From Methylotenera_A sp044222005 (GTDB lineage Bacteria; Pseudomonadota; Gammaproteobacteria; Burkholderiales; Methylophilaceae): 64,000 nt of DNA. A model generated the notes under the pieces. That model was not told the DNA's origin. It saw nothing but the letters and a program-made list of their open reading frames with translations, and searched no databases. Positions 50,817-59,253 of the stretch are shown piece after piece. Position 1 is the stretch's first letter. Each line of letters begins with the position of its first letter. The stretch spans positions 62,001-126,000 of the forward strand of contig JBGANY010000002.1 in assembly GCA_044222005.1 (NCBI GenBank). Direction: 5' to 3'. The position numbers were made by a program, and so were the translations under genes.

Positions 50817-51836
50817 TTAAATGTCGATTTTAATGCCTCTGGAGGCCGCATGGATACTGGCCTGCAGAGCGGCACAATTTGCTTTTGCATCGGTAAACGT
50901 TAAATAAGGCGCTTTGTCGTTAAGCACGCAATCACTGAAATGTTCAATCTCTAAAGTAAAGTGGTTGCTTGACGCAAAGCGTTCCTCACAATATCTGCCG
51001 TCCTCCAGCGCCCAGCTAATCACCGGCACATCGTTCTGGAACACCCACGCGGCATGGCATTTCACCCAACCTTTGGTGCCGATGATTTCGTATTCCGATT
51101 TGCGTGAACGCTCGAAGCTGATGTCAAAATGCCCGAATCTGGCGCGGCCTTCTGCATCGTTGCCAAAATCCAGCACGCCGCTCATCACGGTATCGGCGCC
51201 GTGTTCGTTAAGCTTGGCATGGGCGATGACGGTTTTTGGTTCTGCGCCAAAACACCATCTGAGAGAATGAATCGCGTAAGGGCCAATATCCCACAGTGCA
51301 CCGCCGCCATCGGTCATGCTGCGGTTAATGCGGTACATGCGCGCTGGTTTCATTAAGAACGAGTATGAAGCGCGAGCTGAAAGCACATCGCCAATCAGGC
51401 CGCTTTCCACGATTTCCTTAACACGCGTATGCTGCGGATGAAAGCGGTACATAAAGCCTTCCATCACCTTCACGTTGGCTTTTTTTGCGGCAGCTTCAAT
51501 CGCCTCGATGTCTCTTACCGTCAAGGCCATCGGTTTTTCTATCAATGCATGCTTGCCTGCGTTAATCGCCTTTAGCGCCCATTCCGCGTGCTCCTCATTC
51601 GCCATCGGGCAATAAATCGCTTCGATGTTTTTATCGTTAATCAGCGCATCCATGTCATGATAACAAGTCACGCTATTTGCATAACAGGGTGCGTATTTTT
51701 CCAGCGTCGCTTTCGCCGCACCCGCGCGGCGGCTGGCAATAGCGACCAATTGCGAATTGGGCGCTTCGATAATCGCCGGCAGCAAGCGCTCGTTCACCCG
51801 CGCCGCGCCCAGGATACCCCATTTGAGTTTATTCAT
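50817..51836 (-). CDS. Gfo/Idh/MocA-family oxidoreductase
   Basis: 339 residues from MNKLKWGILGAA, the start chosen because GGAG lies six bases upstream and an ATG four codons earlier (51848) lies inside the preceding gene. Rossmann motif GILGAARVNERL, the signature EKPMALTVRDIEAIE with the catalytic Lys, and the substrate-side DGGGALWDIGPYAIHSLRW. It acts on a sugar, inositol or related polyol with NAD(P); substrate unknown. It overlaps the thioredoxin-like gene stop (ATGA), so the two are co-translated. Confidence 0.88.
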   Translation of the reverse strand: MNKLKWGILGAARVNERLLPAIIEAPNSQLVAIASRRAGAAKATLEKYAPCYANSVTCYHDMDALINDKNIEAIYCPMANEEHAEWALKAINAGKHALIEKPMALTVRDIEAIEAAAKKANVKVMEGFMYRFHPQHTRVKEIVESGLIGDVLSARASYSFLMKPARMYRINRSMTDGGGALWDIGPYAIHSLRWCFGAEPKTVIAHAKLNEHGADTVMSGVLDFGNDAEGRARFGHFDISFERSRKSEYEIIGTKGWVKCHAAWVFQNDVPVISWALEDGRYCEERFASSNHFTLEIEHFSDCVLNDKAPYLTFTDAKANCAALQASIHAASRGIKIDI

Positions 51837-52387
51837 GTTTCGCTCCACTTGATACTGCAGCCAATGCTCGCAATCTGCTCCTTTGGTCCCTGCCCAGTTT
51901 CTGCAATCTGCTTCATGGCGTGGAACAAATCACGTGTGCTATTGGGCGCGGTTTCTTTGCGGCTTTCATCAAAACGGCCGCGGTATTGCAGCTCGGCCTT
52001 GTTGTTGAAGCCAAAAAAATCTGGCGTACACACCGCGCCATAGGCTTTAGCTATCTCTTGCGTTCTATCCGACAAATACGGAAACGGAAAATCCATCTCG
52101 TATGCGATTTTTTGCATGTTATCAAAACTGTCTTCCTGATACTCTTTTGGGTCGTTGGACATAATTGCCACGGTGTTGATGCCGAGCATTTTCAGCTCAC
52201 GCACGTCCGCAATCAGGCGTGGCAAAATGGCTTTTACGTAAGGACAATGGTTACAAATGAACATCACCAACAGGCCATTTTTGCCCATGATCTGGTCGCG
52301 CGAAATCATGCTGCCATCTACATTTTGCAGATTAAAATCGGGTGCTTTCCAGCCAAAATCGCACACCGGTGGGTTTAAACTTGCCAT
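51833..52387 (-). CDS. Thioredoxin-like / AhpC-TSA family protein
   Basis: 184 residues. Redox motif Cys45-x-x-Cys48 (FICNHCPYVK) and a cis-Pro loop VCTPDFFGF near 118. The pattern matches stand-alone thioredoxin-like proteins related to peroxiredoxins (CNHCPYV is characteristic). No signal peptide, so cytoplasmic. Probably reduces thiols or peroxide; the partner is unknown. The start is divergent from rsmE, 64 bp away. The stop overlaps the Gfo/Idh start. Confidence 0.88.
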   Translation of the reverse strand: MASLNPPVCDFGWKAPDFNLQNVDGSMISRDQIMGKNGLLVMFICNHCPYVKAILPRLIADVRELKMLGINTVAIMSNDPKEYQEDSFDNMQKIAYEMDFPFPYLSDRTQEIAKAYGAVCTPDFFGFNNKAELQYRGRFDESRKETAPNSTRDLFHAMKQIAETGQGPKEQIASIGCSIKWSET

Positions 52388-52451
52388 GCTAATTTCCCAA
52401 CTTGGACTCCAAAAACTTTATAATCTAATCTTATCACTTTAAGTTTGAATC

Positions 52452-53186
52452 ATGTCTAACCTTCGATTTTACAGTGCCGAAAATTTGATTATTGGTGCAA
52501 CCGTCAAACTTTCTGAAAACGCCGCTACACATGCCACACGTGTGCTGCGCTTAAATGAGGGTGATGTGATTAATCTATTTAATGGCGACGGTTTCGATTA
52601 TGCCTGCGAGTTAATCCTGGTTAAAAAAAATGAAGTGCTTGCCAAAGTAAAAGGCAGCGCAGCAATTAACAATGAACCGCCACTCAACATCACGCTGCTG
52701 CAAGGCATTTCCAGCGGCGACCGCATGGATTACACCATTCAAAAAGCGGTTGAGCTGGGCGTAAAGCAAATACAACCGATTGCCACCGAACGCAGCGTGG
52801 TAAAACTCAGTGCAGAGCGCGCAGAAAAACGTGTTGAGCATTGGCAAAACGTGGTGATTTCCGCCTGTGAGCAATGCGGGCGGGCGACCATTCCCATAGT
52901 TTCTGTACCAAAGACTCTGGCGAACTGGCTGGCAGCCAATCCACAAGCCACCAGCACGCGAATCTTGCTCAATCCGATAGGTGCAAAACGCTTGGCTGAA
53001 ATGGCAAAACCGAATGGCGAAATTCAACTGCTGATTGGAGCGGAGGGCGGTTTAAGCACCGCCGAGATTGACACAGCCATCTCGCACGGCTTTCAATCTG
53101 TGATTTTAGGCCCGCGCATTTTGCGCACAGAAACTGCGGCGCTTGCAGCGATGAGCACCATGCATACGCTTTGGGGAGATTTTTAA
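52452..53186 (+). CDS. rsmE: 16S rRNA (uracil(1498)-N3)-methyltransferase
   Basis: 244 residues, standard for RsmE. The N-terminal PUA-like domain (RFYSAENLI, THATRVLRLNEGD) precedes the SPOUT knot with QAVELGVKQIQPIATERS-type region (AVELGVKQIQP), LLIGAEGGLSTAEI and LGPRILRTETAALAAM near the end. It methylates U1498 of 16S rRNA with SAM. It precedes the argA fusion gene; 66 bp of very AT-rich DNA with the argA promoter separate them. Confidence 0.95.
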   Translation: MSNLRFYSAENLIIGATVKLSENAATHATRVLRLNEGDVINLFNGDGFDYACELILVKKNEVLAKVKGSAAINNEPPLNITLLQGISSGDRMDYTIQKAVELGVKQIQPIATERSVVKLSAERAEKRVEHWQNVVISACEQCGRATIPIVSVPKTLANWLAANPQATSTRILLNPIGAKRLAEMAKPNGEIQLLIGAEGGLSTAEIDTAISHGFQSVILGPRILRTETAALAAMSTMHTLWGDF

Positions 53187-53196
53187 TTTAAAATAT

Positions 53197-53225
53197 TTGC
53201 ATTATTTACAATAATATTTTATAAT
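53197..53225 (+). promoter_or_regulatory. Promoter of the HTH-argA gene
   Basis: A perfect -10 TATAAT (53220-53225) sits 17 bp from a -35-like TTGCAT (53197-53202). The -10 and the predicted start of transcription near 53232 lie inside the 41-bp palindrome. This implies a leader of only about 20 bases with no Shine-Dalgarno sequence. A second small palindrome ATTATT-TAC-AATAAT (53201-53215) overlaps the spacer. Confidence 0.65.
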
Positions 53226-53254
53226 TATGTAAATTTTACATAATTATAAAATAT
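53214..53254. promoter_or_regulatory. Perfect 41-bp palindrome, probable operator of the HTH-argA gene
   Basis: Left arm ATATTTTATAATTATGTAAA (53214-53233), single T, then its exact complement (53235-53254). It is 20 bp per arm without mismatch and ends with the A and T of the argA start codon. It covers the -10 box and the predicted transcription start. A dimeric HTH protein could bind here and block transcription; the HTH domain encoded by the gene itself is the obvious candidate. Confidence 0.75.
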
Positions 53255-54845
53255 GTCACTTGGTAATTTTATACGTCAGCGACGCAAATCGCTGAATATC
53301 ACACTGCAAACACTTGCTAACCAAGTGGATGCGGACGCCGGTAATTTATCGCGCATCGAGCGCGGCGAATTAGGTATTAACGAAACCTTGCTGCGCAAAG
53401 TGGCGGCAGCGCTCGACTGTACGCCGGCATATTTATATGCGCAAAGCGATGCGCCTCTGGCACAATTAACCGCACAGGAAAATCGGCAGCCTTATCTCGT
53501 CAACCCGTCGCAAACCAACAACACAAAAGACTTCGTGCAGTGGTTTCGCTCTGCTACCCCCTATATTCACGCATTTGGCGGCCGCACTTTTGTGATTGCG
53601 TTTGGCGGCGAGGTGGTCGATGAAAAACAATTTATCGCACTTTCGCATGATTTGAATCTGCTCGCCAGCCTGGAAGTCCGGCTGGTGCTGGTGCATGGCG
53701 CGCGTCCGCAGATTGAGCAGCGCTTAAAACGTGCCAAACTCACGCCCACGCTGCACAACGGTTTACGTGTGACCGATGACGAGGCGATGGAGATCGTCAA
53801 AGAAGCCAACGGCGCGGTGCGCGTAGAGATTGAAGCACTGCTATCGATGGGTATTGCCAACTCGCCGATGGCAGGCGCTGACATTCGCGTGGCGAGCGGC
53901 AATTTTGTCACCGCCAAGCCGCTTGGCGTGCGCGATGGCGTTGATTTGCAGCACACAGGCGAAGTACGCAAGGTTGATGCTGTGGGCATTCAAAAGCGCT
54001 TGGACGACAGCGAACTGGTACTGCTCTCCCCGCTTGGATATTCGCCCACAGGCGAGGCGTTTAACTTAAGCCTGGAAGATGTGGCTGTTAGCACCGCGAT
54101 CGCGCTTGATGCGGACAAGCTCATTTTTTTAATGGATAGTGAGGGCGTGCATAATTTACGCGGTGAATTATTGCGCGAAATGACCACAGAAAAAGCCAAA
54201 AATTTATTACACAACTTGCAAAATAACGATGCGCCGATAAACGTTTCAGAGGATGTGAATTACTACTTGCCAGCCGCAGTGCGCGCCTGCGAGCAAGGCG
54301 TAGCCCGCACGCATCTGATTTCACGCCATATTGATGGCGCCATCATTCAAGAACTGTTTACCCATAACGGCATTGGCACAATGGTGACGGAACAATCGCT
54401 GGAAACCATGCGCCAAGCCAATATTGACGATGTGGGCGGCATACTCATACTCATCGAGCCGCTTGAAAATGAGGGGTTTTTAGTACGCCGCGGACGCGAA
54501 CGTATCGAGACGGATATCAACCATTTCTATGTGATGGAGCACGATAACCGCATCATCGGCTGTGCGGCTCTGCACCCATTTGTATCTGAAGGCATGGCCG
54601 AATTTGCCTGCTTGGCGATTGACCCGACCTACAGGGGCGGCGGACGCGGCGATAAGCTCTTTAACTACTGCCAGAATCAAGCGAAAGAGTTGGGATTCAG
54701 GCACCTGTTTTGCCTGACTACGCGCACCGAACAATGGTTTTTAGAGCGCGGCTTTGTTGAAAAACCTATTGAAAGCCTGCCACAAGAAAAGCAACAGCTT
54801 TACAATTTTCAACGGAGATCTAAAGTATTTGTTAAAACACTTTAG
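53253..54845 (+). CDS. argA: N-acetylglutamate synthase with N-terminal XRE-type HTH domain
   Basis: 530 residues. Residues 1-66 form a Cro/CI-type helix-turn-helix (GNFIRQRRKSLNITLQTLANQ, recognition helix AGNLSRIERGE at 29-39), then a linker. From about residue 92 (KDFVQWFRSATPYIHAFGG) a full ArgA follows: amino-acid-kinase domain (about 100-380, LVLVHGARPQIEQR) and GNAT domain (about 395-530, ACLAIDPTYRGGGRGDKL, LTTRTEQWFLERGF). E. coli ArgA has 443 residues, so the HTH is a true extension in one frame. It makes N-acetylglutamate, the first step of arginine synthesis. Promoter and start overlap a 41-bp palindrome, suggesting self-repression. argB follows after 57 bp. Confidence 0.92.
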   Translation: MSLGNFIRQRRKSLNITLQTLANQVDADAGNLSRIERGELGINETLLRKVAAALDCTPAYLYAQSDAPLAQLTAQENRQPYLVNPSQTNNTKDFVQWFRSATPYIHAFGGRTFVIAFGGEVVDEKQFIALSHDLNLLASLEVRLVLVHGARPQIEQRLKRAKLTPTLHNGLRVTDDEAMEIVKEANGAVRVEIEALLSMGIANSPMAGADIRVASGNFVTAKPLGVRDGVDLQHTGEVRKVDAVGIQKRLDDSELVLLSPLGYSPTGEAFNLSLEDVAVSTAIALDADKLIFLMDSEGVHNLRGELLREMTTEKAKNLLHNLQNNDAPINVSEDVNYYLPAAVRACEQGVARTHLISRHIDGAIIQELFTHNGIGTMVTEQSLETMRQANIDDVGGILILIEPLENEGFLVRRGRERIETDINHFYVMEHDNRIIGCAALHPFVSEGMAEFACLAIDPTYRGGGRGDKLFNYCQNQAKELGFRHLFCLTTRTEQWFLERGFVEKPIESLPQEKQQLYNFQRRSKVFVKTL

Positions 54846-54855
54846 ACTCATATCA

Positions 54856-54883
54856 TTGACAGGCTTTTTAGTTACAATACGAA
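54856..54883 (+). promoter_or_regulatory. Possible argB promoter
   Basis: A perfect -35 TTGACA (54856-54861) is followed, after 16 bp, by a weak -10 TACGAA (54878-54883). If real, argB can be expressed apart from argA. Confidence 0.35.
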
Positions 54884-54902
54884 TAAATTAACGAGACACA
54901 CT

Positions 54903-55787
54903 ATGCTGACAGACATCAAACCCGCACAAAAAGCGCAAATCCTGGCCGAGGCGCTGCCTTATATCAAACGCTTTTTCGATAAAACCATCGTCATTAAATA
55001 CGGCGGCAATGCCATGACGGACGAGCATCTCAAGCACTGCTTTGCACAGGATGTGGTGTTGCTCAAACTGGTCGGCATGAACCCGGTAGTGGTACATGGC
55101 GGAGGGCCGCAAATCAACGAGATGCTGGACAAACTGGGCAAAAAAGGCGAGTTTATCCAGGGCATGCGCGTGACAGACGAAGAAACCATGGACGTAGTTG
55201 AAATGGTGCTTGGCGGGCAGGTGAACAAGGAAATCGTCAACCTCATCAATCGCCACGGCGGCAAAGCGGTAGGCTTAACCGGGCAGGATGGCAATTTTAT
55301 CCATGCGCATAAACTGCTCATGGAAGACATGAACGACCCCACAAAAACGATAGATGTCGGACAAGTGGGCGAAATCAGCGCCATCGACCCGAGCATTATC
55401 AACTTCCTGGATAGTGGCGATTTTATCCCGGTGGTCGCCCCAATCGGGGTGGGTGCCGACAACCAAACCTACAATATCAATGCCGATGTGGTGGCAGGCA
55501 AACTGGCGGAAATTTTAGGCGCGGAAAAATTAATCCTGCTCACTAATACGCCTGGCGTGCTGGACAAAAAGGGCAACTTGCTCACCGGCCTCACCCCAAA
55601 ACAAATTGACGATTTGGTAGAGGACGGCACGCTTTCAGGCGGCATGCTGCCTAAGATTGGCTCTGCGCTTGATGCGGCGCGTAGCGGCGTTAAGTCGGTG
55701 CACATCATTGACGGGCGCGTGGAGCATGCGTTGCTACTGGAAGTGTTGACCGATGAAGGCGTTGGAACGCTCATAAAAGCGAAGTAG
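54903..55787 (+). CDS. argB: Acetylglutamate kinase
   Basis: 294 residues. Motifs are TIVIKYGGNAM (residues 28-38, phosphate-binding), VVVHGGGPQINEML, MRVTDEETMDVVEMVLGG, and NINADVVAGKLAEILGAEKLILLTN. It phosphorylates N-acetylglutamate, the second step of arginine synthesis, and follows the N-acetylglutamate synthase. It has the N-terminal helix (about 20 residues before the kinase core) found in arginine-inhibited hexameric kinases. The gap after it contains a repeat element. Confidence 0.96.
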   Translation: MLTDIKPAQKAQILAEALPYIKRFFDKTIVIKYGGNAMTDEHLKHCFAQDVVLLKLVGMNPVVVHGGGPQINEMLDKLGKKGEFIQGMRVTDEETMDVVEMVLGGQVNKEIVNLINRHGGKAVGLTGQDGNFIHAHKLLMEDMNDPTKTIDVGQVGEISAIDPSIINFLDSGDFIPVVAPIGVGADNQTYNINADVVAGKLAEILGAEKLILLTNTPGVLDKKGNLLTGLTPKQIDDLVEDGTLSGGMLPKIGSALDAARSGVKSVHIIDGRVEHALLLEVLTDEGVGTLIKAK

Positions 55788-55813
55788 CTTACATCCAAAT
55801 AACACGGCAACAG

Positions 55814-55934
55814 AAATTTTATTTTGCGGGATGAAGCGCTAGGCGCCGCAAAGCGAATGACGAAGGCATATCGAATTGCATAGACAAGTAATGAGCGCGC
55901 ACGCAACGACGCGATTCGCCCACAAAATAAATTT
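55814..55934. repeat. Inverted-repeat-bounded intergenic element, copy C
   Basis: Arms AAATTTTATTTTGCGGG (55814-55830) and CCCACAAAATAAATTT (55919-55934) pair with one mismatch and one missing base. The interior shares GATGAAGCGC-AGGCGC, ATGAGC and ATTCG near the right arm with the copy at 28677-28821. The right arm ends directly at the ATG of the next gene. Confidence 0.55.
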
Positions 55935-56564
55935 ATGAGCCGCGTCTGGATATTCGATTTAGACGACACATTGCATAACGCTTCCGCGCATATTTTTCCG
56001 GTGATGAATCGCGCCATGACGCAGTACATCATGGAGCATCTGGAATTGGAAGAACACGCCGCCCATCAACTGCGCCAGCACTATTGGCACATATACGGTG
56101 CCACGCTTAAAGGCCTCACGCGCCATCATGGCGTTGATCCTTATCACTTTCTGCATGAAACGCACAAGCTTATCAAATTGCCTGAAATGGTGCTGCAAAC
56201 CAAACGCTTGCGCCACATGCTGCAAAGTCTGCACGGCCGCAAAGCAGTATTTACCAATGCGCCGCGTAACTATGCGCTACAAGTGCTTGATTTACTTGGC
56301 ATCGCTGATTGTTTCGAACTGGTATTCAGTGTGGAGTCTGCAAAATTCCACGCCAAGCCCAGTGTGCGCGGCTTTCAATTGTTGCTTAAAAGCATGCAGG
56401 CCAAAGCAAGTGACTGTGTCATGCTGGAAGACAATCTTTCTGCGCTGATGACAGCCAAACGGCTTGGCATGCGAACGATCTGGATTACTAAAAAACCACA
56501 AAAACCAAATTTTGTGAATTATCGGCTAAGCAACGTGTTAGCGCTTACTCACATTAAGCTATAA
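55935..56564 (+). CDS. HAD-family pyrimidine 5'-nucleotidase
   Basis: 209 residues. HAD nucleophile motif DLDDT (residues 8-12; WIFDLDDTLHNASAH), motif II Thr in KAVFTNAPR, Lys in AKFHAKPSVRGF and Asp pair in VMLEDNLSAL. The pattern fits SDT1/PHM8-like pyrimidine 5'-nucleotidases, which dephosphorylate UMP/CMP; the call is family-level. The ATG abuts the repeat element and has no clear ribosome site, so translation could depend on the element or on readthrough. slmA follows after 33 bp. Confidence 0.85.
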   Translation: MSRVWIFDLDDTLHNASAHIFPVMNRAMTQYIMEHLELEEHAAHQLRQHYWHIYGATLKGLTRHHGVDPYHFLHETHKLIKLPEMVLQTKRLRHMLQSLHGRKAVFTNAPRNYALQVLDLLGIADCFELVFSVESAKFHAKPSVRGFQLLLKSMQAKASDCVMLEDNLSALMTAKRLGMRTIWITKKPQKPNFVNYRLSNVLALTHIKL

Positions 56565-56597
56565 TAAATCATAAAAATCATTTCTAAGGGGGACAAT

Positions 56598-57167
56598 GTG
56601 GCTTCAGACCGCACTACAAATAGAAAGCAGCAGATATTAGAAACACTCGCCAAAATGCTCGAGAACCCGAAGCGCGAGAAAATCACCACCGCTTCACTTG
56701 CAGCCAAACTGGATTTGAGCGAAGCTGCGCTTTATCGTCACTTTGCCAGCAAGGCGCAGATGTTCGAAAGCCTGATCGAGTTTATTGAAACCTCGATTTT
56801 CGGCGTGATCAACAAAATCACCACGGATGAGCATGACGGGGCTAAACAGGTACAGCTCATCATCACCATGCTGCTCAAATTTGCCGAAAAAAATCCGGGT
56901 ATGACGCGTGTGCTGATTGGCGATGCACTAGTAAATGAGGAAGAGTGGCTTCAGACGCGTATTAACCAGCTTTTCGACAGACTGGAAGCCAGTCTCAGAC
57001 AAAGCCTGAAAATTGCTGTTGCCGTATCTGGCAAGAAAATCATGCCGGAAGCGCAAGCTAACCTGCTCGTTTGCTATGTGATTGGCCGCTGGCATCAATT
57101 TGCAAAAAGCGGTTTCAAGCGTAAGCCGCTCGAGCTTTCCCAGGCACAGCTGCTTTTTTTGAACTAG
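56598..57167 (+). CDS. slmA: Nucleoid occlusion factor SlmA
   Basis: 189 residues, TetR-type. HTH TTASLAAKLDLSEAALYRHFASKAQMF (about 28-56) is characteristic, followed by the SlmA-like dimer domain (FIETSIFGVINKI, CYVIGRWHQFAKSGFKRKPLE). SlmA binds DNA and blocks FtsZ ring assembly over the nucleoid. The start is GTG at 56598, behind AAGGGGGA; the ATG two bases upstream is out of frame. ftsZ itself is at the other end of the window. Confidence 0.9.
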   Translation: MASDRTTNRKQQILETLAKMLENPKREKITTASLAAKLDLSEAALYRHFASKAQMFESLIEFIETSIFGVINKITTDEHDGAKQVQLIITMLLKFAEKNPGMTRVLIGDALVNEEEWLQTRINQLFDRLEASLRQSLKIAVAVSGKKIMPEAQANLLVCYVIGRWHQFAKSGFKRKPLELSQAQLLFLN

Positions 57168-57238
57168 ACTCAAGTTGATTTGTCGTATTCGAATATTGGC
57201 TTTGCGCTATATAACCAATAAACACCCGGAAGGAAGCC

Positions 57239-57712
57239 ATGATGTCGATTCACAACAAGGCAATCAAAGCGCTGAAGCCCGCTGATTATCAGGCGATTGA
57301 AAAAGAGCACGCGCTGCTGGAGAAGTTTCTGCATGATCTGCATGACGCATGTCTGGCGTTGGATAAGCTTGACCAGATCAGTGATCGTGAAGCAGTGGCT
57401 TCTTATAGCGGTCGCTTACCCACTTTCTTGCTATATATCACAGAACTTATAGCGAATCATTTTGAGCATGAGGAAAAAATCATGCTGAGCAGGCCAAACG
57501 TAACGGAAAATTATGAATACTTTCGTGCACATCGGCAGGCACATGCCGACATCGTGCGAAAGCTGGATGCGGTAGTGAGCAATTGCTTTACCTTGGCTGC
57601 ACATAAAACTACCGCTGAAATATATCACCTCTTTTACAAAAGCATTTCTAACCTGTTTGAAGAGCACGACCGTGCTTTTGACGATCCTTTTCTACAATCC
57701 ACCAAAACTTGA
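57239..57712 (+). CDS. Hemerythrin-like protein
   Basis: 157 residues, helical, with the hemerythrin His/Glu pattern: His in EKEHALLEKFLHDLH, HFEHEEKIM (His, Glu), HRQAHADI and EEHDRAFDDP near the C-terminus. Such proteins bind a di-iron site and carry or sense oxygen or nitric oxide. GGAAGG precedes the start; ATG at 57239 or 57242 are alternatives. It is 71 bp after slmA. Confidence 0.87.
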   Translation: MMSIHNKAIKALKPADYQAIEKEHALLEKFLHDLHDACLALDKLDQISDREAVASYSGRLPTFLLYITELIANHFEHEEKIMLSRPNVTENYEYFRAHRQAHADIVRKLDAVVSNCFTLAAHKTTAEIYHLFYKSISNLFEEHDRAFDDPFLQSTKT

Positions 57713-57812
57713 ATGTGCGGCGGAACGCACGATCACCGGGCAGTTGCCTATCAAGAACAATCTGAGTAGGATTGCAGGTTATTGCACAGCAACTTAGGCA
57801 CAGGAGAATGTC

Positions 57813-58037
57813 TTGCAAGGCACAGTTTTTGGTTTTACCGAAGCGCAGATCACCGAATTTGGCATGACCTATGGCGTCAGCGGACTGATGCTGCTCATGG
57901 TGTTCATCGTCGGGCACCTGGCCTGGGAATCAAAAGCAGGGAAGTTCGGCACCTTTGCCTTGTTTATCGGCCTTGCTTTTGGCTTGGTAGGCTATGTGGC
58001 GAAATACGTCATTAAATTAAAACTCGGTATCCAATAG
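57813..58037 (+). CDS. DUF2788 small membrane protein
   Basis: 74 residues with two membrane helices (about 22-38, GLMLLMVFIVGHLAW, and 46-66, FALFIGLAFGLVGYVAKYV). The sequence TEAQITEFGMTYG and GHLAWESKAGKFGTFALF match DUF2788 proteins by recall; function unknown. The start is TTG at 57813, because AGGAG lies six bases upstream while the ATG at 57808 opens another frame that stops soon. Convergent with cca, four bases apart. Confidence 0.78.
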   Translation: MQGTVFGFTEAQITEFGMTYGVSGLMLLMVFIVGHLAWESKAGKFGTFALFIGLAFGLVGYVAKYVIKLKLGIQ

Positions 58038-58041
58038 CGCG

Positions 58042-59250
58042 TTACAAAACCAACTTCACCGCCGCAAGCCTCGCCTCATAGACCGCGACTCTGATTCTCT
58101 CCGGCTCGCTGAATCCGCTGGCAACCGCACCCGCATCTACACGCAACGCCGCATCCAGTGCCTTTAACATTAAATCAGCCTCGGGTATCGCGCAGTTCTC
58201 AAAACCGGTTCTGCCGCGAGAATCGGCCTCACAGGCCTTCAGAAAATCATTAAACCTGGCTGGCTGGCGAATCGCATCCAACTCGATCAAAAACTCCAGC
58301 AAGGTGTTTGGCCGCATTTTGCCCACCTGATGCAATTTGCCATGGAACTTGGCTACGATATGTGCCAGTTCTTTGCAATCGTTTGGCACGCGCAAGCGTT
58401 GGCAAACATCTTTCAGCAGGGCCACGCTGCGCACTTCGTGACCAATATGCCGGGGCAGAATATCAACGGGCGTAGTGCCCTTGCCCAGATCATGCATCAG
58501 CGCGGCAAAGCGTACTGGCAGGCTAAAATTCTGCCTGGCGGCGTAATCAATCACCATCATCATATGTACGCCAGTATCCACTTCCGGGTGATGCTGTGGC
58601 GGCTGTGGCACGCCCCATAGCTTATCAAGTTCAGGCAGTATCTTTTGCAACGCACCGCACGCGCGCAACACCTCAAACATGCGGCTTGGCTTTCGTTCCA
58701 TCAAGCCTTGCGCCAGTTCCTGCCATACACGCTCCGGCACCAGCGCGTCCACCTCGCCCGCAGCTACCATTTGCCGCATCAAAACGAGCGTTTCCGGCGC
58801 CAGGCTAAACTCTGTTAGCCGCGCCGCAAAGCGCGCCGCACGCAAAATACGCACCGGATCTTCTGCAAAGGCGCTGCTGACATGGCGCAGGATTTTAGAT
58901 TGAATATCCGCTTGCCCATTGAAAGGGTCAATGAGTTTGCCCTCGGCATCCTTGGCGATGGCGTTGATAGTCAAATCGCGGCGCGCCAGATCTTCTTCCA
59001 GCGTGACTTCGGGCGAGGCATGCACGGTAAAGCCCTTGTAGCCTTTAGCGGTTTTACGTTCAGTGCGTGCCAGCGCATATTCATCATGCGTTTTGGGGTG
59101 GAGAAACACAGGGAAGTCTTTGCCGACCGGCCTGTAACCCGCCTCCAGCATGGCTTGTGGCGTGGCACCCACGACAACAAAATCTTTATCTTTTATCGGA
59201 AAACCCAGCAACTCATCACGCACCGCACCGCCTACGCAATACGTCTTCAT
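58042..59250 (-). CDS. cca: Multifunctional CCA-adding enzyme
   Basis: 402 residues. Nucleotidyltransferase head (YCVGGAVRDELLG, KDKDFVVVGAT with the catalytic DxD), RRDLTINAIAKD (residues ~89-100), and the HD domain (RFAALMHDLGKGTTP, near 250) typical of the bacterial phosphatase/phosphodiesterase-containing form. It adds CCA to tRNA 3' ends. It starts three bases from the SDR gene stop; the minus-strand cluster slt-SDR-cca is tightly packed. Confidence 0.95.
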   Translation of the reverse strand: MKTYCVGGAVRDELLGFPIKDKDFVVVGATPQAMLEAGYRPVGKDFPVFLHPKTHDEYALARTERKTAKGYKGFTVHASPEVTLEEDLARRDLTINAIAKDAEGKLIDPFNGQADIQSKILRHVSSAFAEDPVRILRAARFAARLTEFSLAPETLVLMRQMVAAGEVDALVPERVWQELAQGLMERKPSRMFEVLRACGALQKILPELDKLWGVPQPPQHHPEVDTGVHMMMVIDYAARQNFSLPVRFAALMHDLGKGTTPVDILPRHIGHEVRSVALLKDVCQRLRVPNDCKELAHIVAKFHGKLHQVGKMRPNTLLEFLIELDAIRQPARFNDFLKACEADSRGRTGFENCAIPEADLMLKALDAALRVDAGAVASGFSEPERIRVAVYEARLAAVKLVL

Positions 59251-59253
59251 GCG

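Noticed and set aside
50763..50906. TTG-start mini-frame on the plus strand behind GGAGGAATTA
   Set aside because: The product is short and overlaps the 3' end of the Gfo/Idh gene in antisense; no family resemblance, so the ribosome-site match is probably chance.
53214..53254. Palindrome considered as a terminator of rsmE
   Set aside because: The stem is almost pure A/T and there is no GC-rich core followed by a T run; it overlaps a promoter and start codon instead.
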